A stretch of DNA of 64,000 nt from Rhizobium sp. SG_E_25_P2 (GCF_029892285.1 NZ_JARXVM010000005.1:186001-250000); one strand, 5' to 3'. Shown: positions 43,936-55,186, numbered from the stretch's first letter. Numbers and translations: made by a program. The notes: generated from the letters alone by a model not told the origin.

Positions 43936-45023
43936 TGTTCGTGCTGCATGTCGGTCCGCACAAGACCGCGACGACCTGGCTGCAGCACAATTTCCACGCC
44001 AATGCCCGCGCTCTGGAAGGCGCGGGCTGGTTTTATCCGCAGACCGGGGAGCGGGTGCGGGTCGCCCATCACGATCTCTCCGACAATGCCGCCGAGATTC
44101 TCGACGATGCCTCGGAAAAGGTCGCGGAAATCCGCCGTATCGCCGAGAAGGCGCGCGTGGCGGGGCTGAGCCTGCTGTTATCGTCAGAAGGGTTTCGCAA
44201 CTGGAAGCCTGCCGAGATCGCGCGGCTCCGCGATTTGGTCGGCCAGGAGATGCGGATCGTCTATTGCCTGCGCGATCCAGCCTCGTTGCTCTATTCCTTC
44301 TGGGCGCAGCAGATCAAGACCGGTCAGAAACTGTCGTTTCCCGCCTTTCGAAACCGGCATTTCAAGGCGCGGATGAAATCCCGCATCCTCAATCCGCTCG
44401 TCGAAGTCGAGGCTCTCGCCGGCATAGCCGGGACAAGTCTGACGCTGTTGGTCTATGATGAGATCCGCCGCCGGAATCTCGATATTTTTGACGTCTTCAC
44501 AACCGAAATTCTCGATCTTCCACCCCTTCCGCATGTCGATGAAACTTCGACCGCCAATGAGCGCCTGCCTTTGGAGCTTGCGGAATTCATGCGGCTGATG
44601 CTGATCCAAGCGGGCGACTGGCGGTCGTTTTCCGACGTCAATATCGGTCGGATGTTCCGGCATTTCCTGGCCGATGACGTCTGTCGCGAGATCGTCGACA
44701 CCGTTCGCGCCGTCCCCGGCGCCGGCGCCAGCATCAAGATTCCGCGCAAGCGACCGCTCTTCCGCCAGGTGGAAAAGCGTTTGCTGCGGCGGCATCGGGC
44801 GCGGCTCATTCCCGCGCCGGGGTCCGAGCAGCTGTTTCTCGACGGTGTGCAGATCTGTGATTTCTATCGCGAAAAACGTCTTCTCGCCGATCCCGCCGTC
44901 GCGGCGTTGCTGGATCGGATGAGCCATCTGTTCCGTCCGAAAGGTCCGCGCGTCCTGCTCGCCAATCTTTCCCGCGGCGCGTTGATCGGCTGGCGGCGTT
45001 TGCTGAAGCGATTGAGGGGCTAG
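43935..45023 (+). CDS. Sulfotransferase-like P-loop protein, paralogue A
   Basis: The 362-residue protein starts MFVLHVGPHKTATTWLQHNF. The segment GPHKTATTWLQ resembles the 5'-phosphosulfate-binding loop (PKSGTTWL type) of sulfotransferases. Later, VYCLRDPASLLYSFWAQQIK fits the 3'-phosphate region of the family. The substrate is unknown; bacterial members sulfate glycans, lipids or small molecules. The start overlaps the ribB stop (TGATG). The next gene, 3 bases downstream, is a paralogue. The function is inferred from fold motifs only. Confidence 0.65.
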   Translation: MFVLHVGPHKTATTWLQHNFHANARALEGAGWFYPQTGERVRVAHHDLSDNAAEILDDASEKVAEIRRIAEKARVAGLSLLLSSEGFRNWKPAEIARLRDLVGQEMRIVYCLRDPASLLYSFWAQQIKTGQKLSFPAFRNRHFKARMKSRILNPLVEVEALAGIAGTSLTLLVYDEIRRRNLDIFDVFTTEILDLPPLPHVDETSTANERLPLELAEFMRLMLIQAGDWRSFSDVNIGRMFRHFLADDVCREIVDTVRAVPGAGASIKIPRKRPLFRQVEKRLLRRHRARLIPAPGSEQLFLDGVQICDFYREKRLLADPAVAALLDRMSHLFRPKGPRVLLANLSRGALIGWRRLLKRLRG

Positions 45024-45026
45024 GCC

Positions 45027-46106
45027 ATGCTGATCGTCCATGTCGGCCCCCGCAAGACCGCCTCGACCTATCTCCAGGCCAATTTCTATCGCAATCGCGG
45101 CCTGTTGTGGAAGAAAGGCTGGCTCTATCCGATCCTGTCGCTCAAGGTTCGCAACGCCCATCACGACGTCCGCGCAGCCCTCGACGAAGTGCGTTCTGGA
45201 AAGGGGCCGATGGCCGACGCCATTCGCAAGGCCGGCCGCGCCGCCGCCGCGCGCAACGCCAATATCCTCGTCTCGACCGAGAGCTTTTTTCGCTGGAGTC
45301 CGGCCGATTTCCTGGCGCTCGGCGCCCTGTTCGGGCAGGACGACATCCGCATGGCCTATGTGTTGCGCGATCCCCTGGCGCTGTTGCCGTCGCTCTGGGG
45401 CGAAGCGGTCAAGGGCGGCAAGTCCCAGTCGCTGGCCGATTACGCCGCGCGCCAGATCGCTGATCCCGAAGCCTCGATGGCGCTGAATTGCCTGGTGGAG
45501 CTCGGACCGATCCTGGCGGAGCCGCGCCTCAAGGTGATGGCGCTCGACTTCGAGCAGATCAGGCGCGACAGGCGCGATATTTTCTCGGCCTTCTGCTCGG
45601 ACATCTTGAAAGTTGATGGATTGACGCCTGCGGTCGATACGGCCCGCAACGAGCGGCAGCCGCCCGAGATCTATGACTATCTGCGCATCCTGTCGAAAGC
45701 CGGCGGCGCCGAGGTCGGACCGCGCGACATTCTGTTCTGGCGCCGCTTCCTGCGGTCGCATGATCAGGCCGATATAGCGCATATCGCCGAAACCGTGCGC
45801 CGGGTTGGCGGCGAAAGCCGCGTCGTCCTGCGCTTTGAGCGGGCGGCGCCCTGGTTCGGCGGCTTGGAGGAACGGGTCCGGAAGGCGCTTGACGGCATGA
45901 TCTGGCCGCCGCCGTCGCCGCGCCCGCTGTTCGACGGGCCGGATGTCGAGGCGGTGAGCTACGACATCGCGCCGTTCGAGAAACATCCCGAGATCCTGTC
46001 CCTGGTCGAGGCGTCGAAGCTAAAACTGAAACGGCAGCCTTTCCGCTGGGGGCGGAGCCGGCTCGCCGCGCTGTTGCGCGCCGCCATGCGCCGCCTCACG
46101 GTGTGA
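45027..46106 (+). CDS. Sulfotransferase-like P-loop protein, paralogue B
   Basis: The 359-residue protein starts MLIVHVGPRKTASTYLQANF, which aligns with paralogue A (HVGP.KTA.T.LQ.NF). The segment RMAYVLRDPLALLPSLWGEA matches its second motif. In both, the N-terminal motif is followed by GWxYP and by a NAHHD or VAHHD segment. The two probably arose by tandem duplication and have diverged strongly. It begins 3 bases after paralogue A, so the two are co-translated. The substrate is not known. Confidence 0.65.
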   Translation: MLIVHVGPRKTASTYLQANFYRNRGLLWKKGWLYPILSLKVRNAHHDVRAALDEVRSGKGPMADAIRKAGRAAAARNANILVSTESFFRWSPADFLALGALFGQDDIRMAYVLRDPLALLPSLWGEAVKGGKSQSLADYAARQIADPEASMALNCLVELGPILAEPRLKVMALDFEQIRRDRRDIFSAFCSDILKVDGLTPAVDTARNERQPPEIYDYLRILSKAGGAEVGPRDILFWRRFLRSHDQADIAHIAETVRRVGGESRVVLRFERAAPWFGGLEERVRKALDGMIWPPPSPRPLFDGPDVEAVSYDIAPFEKHPEILSLVEASKLKLKRQPFRWGRSRLAALLRAAMRRLTV

Positions 46107-46131
46107 ACGGGGTGGGGGAGGACCCGCGCTG

Positions 46132-47094
46132 ATGCTGGAAATCTCCCTCGATCGCGCCTGGGCTATCTACAAGCGCGCCTGGCCCTTTTTGCTGTTGCGA
46201 CTGGCCGCCGGACTGACGGCGGCGCTGGCCTCTCTGTCTGGGCTGATCCTGGGGGCCTGGCTGCTGGAGAGCCTTGCCGGCCGCGGCGGCATTTTCGGCG
46301 CATGGGGCGGCCTGATGGGGCTATGGGGCGCCGCCTTCCTCATCAGCCGGCTTCGCTGGCGCGTGCGGCTCGCGGTCGGCCTTCCTCATGCCGCCGCTTT
46401 CAACGAAGGCCTGCAGAATTCTCCTCTGGCGCAAGGCGAGGACCAAGTCGCAGAAGCGCAGGCGCTTGTGGCGGAACGATTTTCCGGGCCGGTGCTCCTG
46501 TCCGACATGGACCCGCATATTCGCGCCGCCGCCGGCGCCGTGCCCGGTCTCATTGGCGGCGCGAGGCTGTTCATCACCATGCGCGGCCTGGATGGGCTGG
46601 CCGCTGTGCTCACCTGGCTGATCTCGCTCGCGATGACCCCTGCCGTCGATCTCGTCTATGCCTATGTGGTTCATCTCCGCGCCGCCAATCCCTGGCAGGC
46701 CGCTCGTCAGGGACTTGTTCTCTATGGGCAGAATTCCCGCCGTCTTATCGTCAACGGCATGGCGGCGGCGGCAATGATCTGGAGCGCCACGCTGCTCATG
46801 CTGTTGATCCTGGCGCCGCCGATGGGGGGGCTATTTGCGGCTTTTCCCGACAGCGTGTCCAACTGGTCGCTGCTCGGCGCCGTGCTGTTCGCCTGGGCGA
46901 TCAAGAGCGCCTTCTTCGATCCCTTCGCGCTCGCCGCGCTGACCCCGATCTTCTTCCGGCTGGCGGAAAGCCAAACGCCCGATCCTGAATGGGACCGGGC
47001 GCTGTCTGAGATGTCGCCGGCGTTCCGGCGCATCCGCAACCGCGCCGCCGGCTGGAATTTCGAAGCGGCGGCGTTTGGCGAAACGCGGGGCTGA
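46132..47094 (+). CDS. Integral membrane protein of unknown function
   Basis: I do not recognise a family for this 320-residue protein. It has five or six hydrophobic segments (LAAGLTAALASLSGLILGAW, LMGLWGAAFLISRLRW, GLAAVLTWLISLAMTPAVDL, VNGMAAAAMIWSATLLMLLI, LLGAVLFAWAIKSAFFDPFA). A long loop between segments 2 and 3 contains many acidic residues. It follows the sulfotransferase-like pair on the same strand by 25 bases, so a shared function is possible. It is convergent with the gamma-butyrobetaine-hydroxylase-like gene, with no gap between the stops. Confidence 0.65.
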   Translation: MLEISLDRAWAIYKRAWPFLLLRLAAGLTAALASLSGLILGAWLLESLAGRGGIFGAWGGLMGLWGAAFLISRLRWRVRLAVGLPHAAAFNEGLQNSPLAQGEDQVAEAQALVAERFSGPVLLSDMDPHIRAAAGAVPGLIGGARLFITMRGLDGLAAVLTWLISLAMTPAVDLVYAYVVHLRAANPWQAARQGLVLYGQNSRRLIVNGMAAAAMIWSATLLMLLILAPPMGGLFAAFPDSVSNWSLLGAVLFAWAIKSAFFDPFALAALTPIFFRLAESQTPDPEWDRALSEMSPAFRRIRNRAAGWNFEAAAFGETRG

Positions 47095-48228
47095 TCAGCC
47101 CTTGAAGCGGCCTTCCGACACCAGCGCGCGATAGGTCGAGCGCATTTCGCCGCGATCGGCGTAGCAGCCGCGCAGATAGCGGTCGCCTTCGGTGGCCGAA
47201 TAGGCCGAACGGCCATGCACGATGCGGTGATTGTCGAACACGATGCATTCGGTGGCTTCCAGCCGGAAGCGCATCAGGTATTTGTCCGACTGCAGCATGC
47301 GGCCGAAGCGGCAGAAGGCCGGGTAGTAGGTATCGAGGAAGTCCTGCGGCAGGTCGAAAATGTCGGCCATGTGCTGGCTGATCGTGACGCCCGAAACCTC
47401 GCCATGCTGGTCGAGTTCGATCACCCGCTGGCGCGAGCGCATGTCGTAGTGGTCGTGCTCGCAGTAATAGGGAATGTCCGTTCCCGACAGCAGCGCGAAA
47501 TCTTCCGGAAATTCCTTCTTGAGGTCGTTGGCGACAGCCACGCCGTCGAGAAACAGGTTCTGGCCGCCGGAGACGGAATTGGCGCGGCAATGCAGGAACT
47601 GCACGCCCGGCGCCTCGTCTTCGGCCGGCGTGTCGGTGTGCATTTCGAGCGCCTTGGCGGTATAGGCGAGGTTGGTCGGCTTGATATGGGTGCGCACGTC
47701 GAAATATTCGCCGAAGAAGGTCGGACGCACATGGCCCATCAGCTTGACGAGATCGTCGAGGCCTTCATTGCTGTCGGGCATATCGGTAATGATCGCGACG
47801 CCTTCCACCAGCATCGCCTCGATCCATTTGGCCACGAGGGCCTTGTCTGCCTTCAGCGCCGGCTGCGAGAAGCGGGCGATGGAGGGATAGTGGTCCGAAT
47901 ACCAGGCGCGGCGCGGCAGGTCGGCGGGGTCATGACGCTTCTCGCCCTTGGCGTAGAGCGCGAGGAAAGACAGCGCATGCCGCGTCACATGGCCGGACCC
48001 GGCCCATTCGATCACCAGCGCTTCGTCCTGGATGGTCGCCTTGGCGGGCTTCGGCGCTTCGGCTTCGTGGAAAATGTCGAACGTGCGTTCGCGCGTCTGG
48101 CTGTCGAACGAGCTCGGGCAATTGTCGCGCAGCCAGTAATTGTTGAAATAGGCCACCGTGCCATCGAGCATCGGCACGTTTACGCCTGTCGCGGTCAGGC
48201 TCACGCTATGGCTGAGATGAGCGTCCAT
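47095..48228 (-). CDS. Gamma-butyrobetaine hydroxylase-like 2-oxoglutarate/Fe(II) dioxygenase
   Basis: The 377-residue protein has the BBOX layout. An N-terminal GBBH-like domain (NYWLRDNCPSSFD) precedes a TauD/TfdA-type catalytic domain with iron ligands in LEMHTDTPAEDEAPG and NHRIVHGRSAYSATEGDRYL. BBOX enzymes use 2-oxoglutarate and O2 to make L-carnitine from gamma-butyrobetaine. Here only one cysteine remains where the animal enzyme has a cluster that binds zinc, so the zinc site looks lost. The true substrate could be another trimethylammonium or related compound. It is divergent from a LysR regulator gene. Confidence 0.8.
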   Translation of the reverse strand: MDAHLSHSVSLTATGVNVPMLDGTVAYFNNYWLRDNCPSSFDSQTRERTFDIFHEAEAPKPAKATIQDEALVIEWAGSGHVTRHALSFLALYAKGEKRHDPADLPRRAWYSDHYPSIARFSQPALKADKALVAKWIEAMLVEGVAIITDMPDSNEGLDDLVKLMGHVRPTFFGEYFDVRTHIKPTNLAYTAKALEMHTDTPAEDEAPGVQFLHCRANSVSGGQNLFLDGVAVANDLKKEFPEDFALLSGTDIPYYCEHDHYDMRSRQRVIELDQHGEVSGVTISQHMADIFDLPQDFLDTYYPAFCRFGRMLQSDKYLMRFRLEATECIVFDNHRIVHGRSAYSATEGDRYLRGCYADRGEMRSTYRALVSEGRFKG

Positions 48229-48290
48229 CTGGTATTATCCTATCCTCTGGAATTAACTTGCGTCGGTCATTTTCTTGAGCCTTGGGAGCG

Positions 48291-48315
48291 GCTTGCAGCT
48301 TGATTTTTAGCAAGC
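48291..48315. promoter_or_regulatory. Candidate LysR operator in the divergent region
   Basis: The inverted repeat GCTTGC-N13-GCAAGC lies in the 146-base gap between the BBOX-like gene and the LysR gene. The layout (dyad between divergent regulator and enzyme) is typical of LysR sites. It is a position-based guess. Confidence 0.4.
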
Positions 48316-48374
48316 ATGGGCGTCTTCTGGAAGCGCGGAAGCTCTAATCATAAGATAAGCATCGGGTTATACTC

Positions 48375-49271
48375 TTGGCGAAAAATCTTCCCCCTTTGCG
48401 GCTTCTCAGCGTGTTCGAGGCGGTGCTGCGCACTGGCGGCGTGCGCGCAGCCGCCCAGGAACTCAACGTCACCCAGCCTGCGATCAGCCAAGCGCTGCGG
48501 CAATTGGAGGATCATGTCGGCGCCCGCCTTCTCGATCGGCGCACGCGGCCGGCGGCGCGCACCCAGGCCGGCGAAATTCTGGAGGCGGCCGTCGTTGATG
48601 GCCTCGGCCGCATCGCCGACGCCGTCGAACAAATCCGGGGGCTGGAGGCGGCGGGCCATGCGGTCACCATCGCCTGTTCGGTCGGCGTCGCCACCTATTG
48701 GCTGATGCCGCGGCTTGCCCGCTTCTCCGCGCTGCAACCGCATGTCGCGGTCAATGTCATGACCACGCCGCAAGGCGCGCCGAGGCTGACGCCGAGCATC
48801 GATCTCGCCATCCGCTACGGTCTGGGGCAATGGGGCGACGGGCTGGTGGAGCTGCTGTTTCCCGAACGCGTGGCGCCGGTCTGCAGCCCGGCCTTCCTCT
48901 CCCGGCTCATGGACGAGGCCGGCGGAGACCCGATCCGGCTCGATCGCGCCCCGCTCATCCATGTCCGCGCCGAGGATCCGACGTGGCTCGGCTGGCCGGC
49001 TTTCCTAAAACAGCGCGGCCTGCCCGAGCCGATTTCGCCAGGCCGGCAATTCACCAATTACGTCCAGGCTACCCAGGCAGCGCTCGACGGGCAGGGCGTG
49101 ATGCTCGGCTGGCAATCGATCACCGGCGGGTTGATGCGCGAAGGGCGACTGGTTGCGGCGACCTCCGATCAAGTCGTCCCCCGCGAGGGCTTCTATCTGG
49201 TGTCCGCCTTCGGCGCTGGCGAGCGTGAAGCGGCGCGCTTGTTGAAGGATTGGCTGCTTGGGGAGGGGTAG
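48375..49271 (+). CDS. LysR family regulator (GcvA-like)
   Basis: The 298-residue protein has an N-terminal HTH (LLSVFEAVLRTGGVRAAAQE, LNVTQPAISQALRQLEDHVG). The effector-binding domain begins with AVTIACSVGVATYWLMPRLA and continues with PSIDLAIRYGLGQWGDGLVE, the DLAIRYG motif of GcvA-type LysR proteins. It starts with TTG at 48375 with no clear Shine-Dalgarno. It probably controls the divergent BBOX-like gene. A copy of the dispersed repeat starts 38 bases after its stop. Confidence 0.85.
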   Translation: MAKNLPPLRLLSVFEAVLRTGGVRAAAQELNVTQPAISQALRQLEDHVGARLLDRRTRPAARTQAGEILEAAVVDGLGRIADAVEQIRGLEAAGHAVTIACSVGVATYWLMPRLARFSALQPHVAVNVMTTPQGAPRLTPSIDLAIRYGLGQWGDGLVELLFPERVAPVCSPAFLSRLMDEAGGDPIRLDRAPLIHVRAEDPTWLGWPAFLKQRGLPEPISPGRQFTNYVQATQAALDGQGVMLGWQSITGGLMREGRLVAATSDQVVPREGFYLVSAFGAGEREAARLLKDWLLGEG

Positions 49272-49309
49272 GGGCTTTCGCGCAGGCGTTATGTTGACGT
49301 CGTGCTCCG

Positions 49310-49437
49310 CCCCTCATCCCCCTGCCGGGACCTTCTCCCCGCGCATGCGGGGAGAAGGAGGATGGAGCGCCGACATTGCCACACTCGCCCTTCGCCCCGC
49401 ATGCGCGGGGAGAAGGTGGCGGCAGCCGGATGAGGGG
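49310..49437. repeat. Dispersed two-hairpin palindromic repeat, copy 2
   Basis: This 128-base copy has perfect ends CCCCTCATCC/GGATGAGGGG. Its first hairpin is CCTTCTCCCCGC-GCAT-GCGGGGAGAAGG, which is perfectly paired. The second has CGCCCCGC and GCGGGGAG arms. It lies after the LysR stop and before the tldD stop (convergent). Confidence 0.85.
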
Positions 49438-49511
49438 CTGTGCACAATGATCGAGAATGATCAGCAGCGGTGCGCATCGCGAGCCGCCCACCCGTCAACC
49501 AAACGCGAAAC

Positions 49512-50927
49512 TTAAGCCTTGGTCCCGCCCACAGTCACATCGTTCATCCGCAAATGCGGCTGGCCGACGCCGACGGGGACCCATTGGCCGCCTTTGCCGC
49601 AATTGCCGATGCCGGTGTCCAGGCGCGAGTCGTCGCCGATCATGGTGATGCGCTTCATCGCCTCGGGGCCGTTGCCGATCAGCATCGCGCCCTTGACCGG
49701 ATAGGCGATCTTGCCGTCCTCTATCATATAGGCCTCGGTGCAGCCGAACACGAATTTGCCGGAGGTGATGTCCACCTGGCCGCCGCCGAAGGAAACGGCG
49801 TAGAGGCCGCGCTTGACCGAGGCGATGATCTCGTCCTTGGTCTTGTCGCCCGAGAGCATATAGGTGTTGGTCATACGCGGCATCGGCGTATGCGCATAGG
49901 ATTCGCGGCGGCCATTGCCGGTCGCTTTCATGCCCATCAGCCGGGCGTTCTGCCGGTCCTGCATGTAGCCGACCAGTTTTCCGTTGTCGATCAGCACGTT
50001 ATAGGCGGCGGGCGTGCCCTCGTCGTCGATATTCATCGAGCCGCGCGCCTGATCGATCGTGCCGTCGTCGACGACGGTCACGCCGGGAGCGGCGACCATT
50101 TCGCCCATCAGACCGGCAAAGGCCGAGGTCTTCTTGCGGTTGAAATCGCCTTCGAGGCCATGGCCTACGGCCTCATGCAGCATCACGCCCGGCCAGCCGT
50201 TGCCGAGCACGACGTCCATCGATCCCGCTGGCGCGTCGCGCGCCTCGAGATTGACCAGCGCCTGCCGCAGCGCCTCATCGGCGCCGAAGCGCCAGTTTTC
50301 GGGGGAGACGAAATCGCCGAAGCCGCGCCGGCCGCCGACGCCATAGGAGCCGCTTTCCTGCCGGTCGCCGTCGCCGGTGACGACAGAGATATTGAGACGG
50401 GTCATCGGCCTGACATCGCGGAAGGTCTCGCCGTCGCCGCGCAGGATCTCGACGATTTTCCAGCCTGCTGTCACAGAGGCCGTCACCTGACGCACTTTGG
50501 GATCCTTGGCGCGCAGATAGGCGTCGATCTCGCCGAGCAGGGCGACCTTTTCCTCAAACGACGGTGCGCCGATCGGGTTTTCCTCGCCGTAGCGGCGCGA
50601 ATTGGAGCGTATGGGCGCCGCCGCCATCGAACCGGAATAGCCGCGGGTCACGGCCGACACGGCGTCCGCCGCCCGCTTCAACGCGCTTTCGGTCATTTCG
50701 CCGGAATGGGCGTAGCCGACCGCTTCGCCCGCCACGGCGCGCAAGCCAAACCCCTGGTCGGTGTTGAAGCTGCCGCCCTTGAGCCGGCCATTGTCGAAAC
50801 TCAGGCTCTCGGCCTCGCCATATTCGAGAAAGAGTTCGCCATCGTCGGCTTGGGCCAGCGTCTCGGATACGAGCGCCTGAGCGCCGGCTTCGGACAGATC
50901 GAACTTGGAAAAGATGCTGTGGGTCAT
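49512..50927 (-). CDS. tldD: Metalloprotease TldD
   Basis: TldD and its partner TldE/PmbA form a zinc protease that cleaves unfolded peptides. The 471-residue protein has the HExxxH motif in VMLHEAVGHGLEGDFNRKKT and the family segments GFGLRAVAGEAVGYAHSGEM, TVVDDGTIDQARGSMNIDDE and PRMTNTYMLSGDKTKDEIIA. The partner gene pmbA is not in the window. In related genomes tldD, ialB and coxB are neighbours; here a ParDE module separates tldD from ialB. Confidence 0.93.
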   Translation of the reverse strand: MTHSIFSKFDLSEAGAQALVSETLAQADDGELFLEYGEAESLSFDNGRLKGGSFNTDQGFGLRAVAGEAVGYAHSGEMTESALKRAADAVSAVTRGYSGSMAAAPIRSNSRRYGEENPIGAPSFEEKVALLGEIDAYLRAKDPKVRQVTASVTAGWKIVEILRGDGETFRDVRPMTRLNISVVTGDGDRQESGSYGVGGRRGFGDFVSPENWRFGADEALRQALVNLEARDAPAGSMDVVLGNGWPGVMLHEAVGHGLEGDFNRKKTSAFAGLMGEMVAAPGVTVVDDGTIDQARGSMNIDDEGTPAAYNVLIDNGKLVGYMQDRQNARLMGMKATGNGRRESYAHTPMPRMTNTYMLSGDKTKDEIIASVKRGLYAVSFGGGQVDITSGKFVFGCTEAYMIEDGKIAYPVKGAMLIGNGPEAMKRITMIGDDSRLDTGIGNCGKGGQWVPVGVGQPHLRMNDVTVGGTKA

Positions 50928-51014
50928 CGGGAGCTTTTCTACGATTTGAATCAGGAGTGTAAACTAGGCATGCGCGGGGTTTGGGGCAAGGGCAGGGCTG
51001 GTTTCGGTACCTGT

Positions 51015-51338
51015 TCATCCGCCATCACTGGGCTGTTCGCGGCCCCTTCCTCTGAGCAATGCCTCGAGATCGCTTGCGCCATGGACGACGTGAACGATGT
51101 ATACGCGGCCCAAGGAGATCTCATAGATGATGAGGTGGTTGCCTTCGACGCGCCTGCGCAGGCCGGTCTCCTCATAACCAGGAAGGACTGAAAACCTCTC
51201 TGGCATGTCGCCCAGTGCGCGCATCGATGCTCTGAGGCGGCGAACGATGGAAAGCGCGGCGTTTGGATCCGTCAGGGAAATATAGTCGTTGATCGCTCGA
51301 AGGTCGGACGCAGCTTTGAGCGTCAGTACAACCTTCAC
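51015..51338 (-). CDS. RelE/ParE family toxin
   Basis: The 107-residue protein shows the ParE fold: KVVLTLKAASDLRAINDYIS, LSIVRRLRASMRALGDMPER, RVEGNHLIIYEISLGRVYIV and HVVHGASDLEALLRGRGRE. ParE toxins poison DNA gyrase, whereas RelE types cut mRNA; the sequence favours the ParE-like side but does not settle it. The GTG start overlaps the antitoxin stop (GTGA), which fixes the order antitoxin-toxin. The ORF runs toward the tldD start. Confidence 0.85.
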   Translation of the reverse strand: MKVVLTLKAASDLRAINDYISLTDPNAALSIVRRLRASMRALGDMPERFSVLPGYEETGLRRRVEGNHLIIYEISLGRVYIVHVVHGASDLEALLRGRGREQPSDGG

Positions 51339-51601
51339 CGTGCGCCCATCCCGGCAAGCTTGGCTTCCAGAGCGTCAAAAACGTCGTCCATGTCTATGGT
51401 CCGACCGGCGGCCACATCGGCGCGCCCTTCTGCGATGGCGGCGTCCAGTGCGCGTAATCGGCTCTCCGCATCGGTGAACTTCAGATCGCGCGCGACGAGA
51501 TCAACCACATAATCCTCGGGACTTGAAAAACCATGGGCGTCCGCCCGCAGTTTCAGCCGCTCTTTGAGGTCTTCAGGCAATTTCACGGTCATGTCGTTCA
51601 T
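51335..51601 (-). CDS. ParD-like antitoxin
   Basis: The 88-residue protein has a ribbon-helix-helix N terminus (MTVKLPEDLKERLKLRADAH, GFSSPEDYVVDLV) and an acidic helical C terminus (IAEGRADVAAGRTIDMDDVF) that would bind the toxin. The ATG at 51601 has GGAGG about 6 bases upstream; upstream in-frame starts lack this site. It would repress its own operon through the ribbon-helix-helix domain. It is the first gene of the pair. Confidence 0.82.
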   Translation of the reverse strand: MNDMTVKLPEDLKERLKLRADAHGFSSPEDYVVDLVARDLKFTDAESRLRALDAAIAEGRADVAAGRTIDMDDVFDALEAKLAGMGAR

Positions 51602-51662
51602 CAGCGCCTCCAATTGTGATTGTACCATTGAAGGGATGCGTCGGCTATACCGTGTCGCTTCT

Positions 51663-52214
51663 TCAAGGCAGCGCGTCATACCCTTCGCCGAAACCCGCGA
51701 GATCGACCGGGATGCCGATGCCTTCTTCCGGCGACTGGAAGACGATGAAGGTGGCGGTCTTGCCGGCGCGGAAGGCCTTGAGCAGATTGTCCTCCAGCAC
51801 CACTTCGGCATAACAGCCGTCGGTGAAGCAGCGGACGAAATAGGCGCGGCCGATATCCTTGCCGTCGATGTTGAGGCCGAGGCCGTTGGGCAGCAGAACG
51901 CCGAGCGGCGCGAGCACTCGCAGGATCTTGGCCTTGCGATCGGCCGTCTTCAGGATCACCACCGACAGGCCCACTTCCGGCCGGTCGTCGGCAATGACGT
52001 TCTGCATCAGCGCGCATTGTTCTTCATTCGCGCCGGCTGGCTTGTCGCAGACGATCGACCATGCGCCGTGATTGGCTTTCACCGTGCCCGGTTGCTGCGC
52101 CTGGGCAGGCTTCGGCGCCGCGGCTGTCTGGGCGAAGGCGGGGCCTGAGCCGGCGAGAAGCCCGGAAAGTAGAACTGTCGCAGCGGCAAGGCGCGACGTT
52201 GCGCGGAAATCCAT
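51663..52214 (-). CDS. Invasion-associated locus B (IalB) family protein
   Basis: The 183-residue protein has a signal peptide (AAATVLLSGLLAGSGPAFA). The mature part matches IalB: HGAWSIVCDKPAGANEEQCA, LMQNVIADDRPEVGLSVVIL and YFVRCFTDGCYAEVVLEDNL, with four cysteines. The Bartonella IalB helps red-cell invasion, but homologues are general in free-living Hyphomicrobiales, so the name does not imply virulence here. The gene faces coxB on the opposite strand. Confidence 0.88.
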   Translation of the reverse strand: MDFRATSRLAAATVLLSGLLAGSGPAFAQTAAAPKPAQAQQPGTVKANHGAWSIVCDKPAGANEEQCALMQNVIADDRPEVGLSVVILKTADRKAKILRVLAPLGVLLPNGLGLNIDGKDIGRAYFVRCFTDGCYAEVVLEDNLLKAFRAGKTATFIVFQSPEEGIGIPVDLAGFGEGYDALP

Positions 52215-52457
52215 GAAAACCTCGGTGTCGAATCAAGCCAAGCGGTCACCTGCCGACGTCTCTAGAGGAAAGCGTCGGCGTCGTAAACGGCGGAACCTTC
52301 ATCATGGGCGCCAGTTCGGCGAAAGCGCGGCAAGCCCCTGCTGCGCATCGAAAATCAAATTTTTTGAAGGAGAATCCGGTTTTTTCGCGGCGGAAATGAC
52401 GTTGCGCAAAAATGACGCATGGTCGGCGCGAGCCCGAGGTTGCGGCGGGTCGCGATA

Positions 52458-52479
52458 TATGGTTTTAAATTCAACCATA
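52458..52479. promoter_or_regulatory. Palindrome TATGGTT-N8-AACCATA upstream of coxB
   Basis: This perfect 7-base inverted repeat is centred 39 bases before the FNR-like box. The binding protein is unknown. It may be part of the coxB promoter. Confidence 0.5.
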
Positions 52480-52498
52480 GCAGGGATTCTGCGGTATT

Positions 52499-52516
52499 GT
52501 TTGATCTCGATCAAAC
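52499..52516. promoter_or_regulatory. FNR/FixK-type box upstream of coxB
   Basis: GTTTGATC-TC-GATCAAAC is a perfect palindrome containing TTGAT-N4-ATCAA, the FNR/FixK consensus. Its centre is 27 bases before the coxB start codon, immediately before the Shine-Dalgarno. That is too close for class II activation unless the transcript begins inside the gene, so repression at low oxygen is more likely. Confidence 0.7.
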
Positions 52517-52534
52517 GCTTGGGGAGAGGTATCC

Positions 52535-55122
<2,588 letters not shown>

Positions 55123-55186
55123 CGCATTGGCCGGCCGCGCCTTCGAGGGTGCGGCCGGCTCCCGAAGTCAGGAATAGAGAAGTACA

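Larger units (their letters stand above)
52215..52534. other. Regulatory region between ialB and coxB
   Basis: This 320-base divergent region carries two palindromes (52458-52479 and 52499-52516) and an AT-rich stretch around 52340-52400. It must hold the promoters of ialB and the cox operon. I see no small gene. Confidence 0.6.

Noticed and set aside
44184-45986. 600-codon frame on the minus strand
   Set aside because: It lies opposite the sulfotransferase-like pair; its translation is an Arg/Asp/Ala-rich shadow.
49470-51191. 573-codon frame on the plus strand
   Set aside because: It lies opposite tldD and the ParE gene, which have clear motifs; this one has none.
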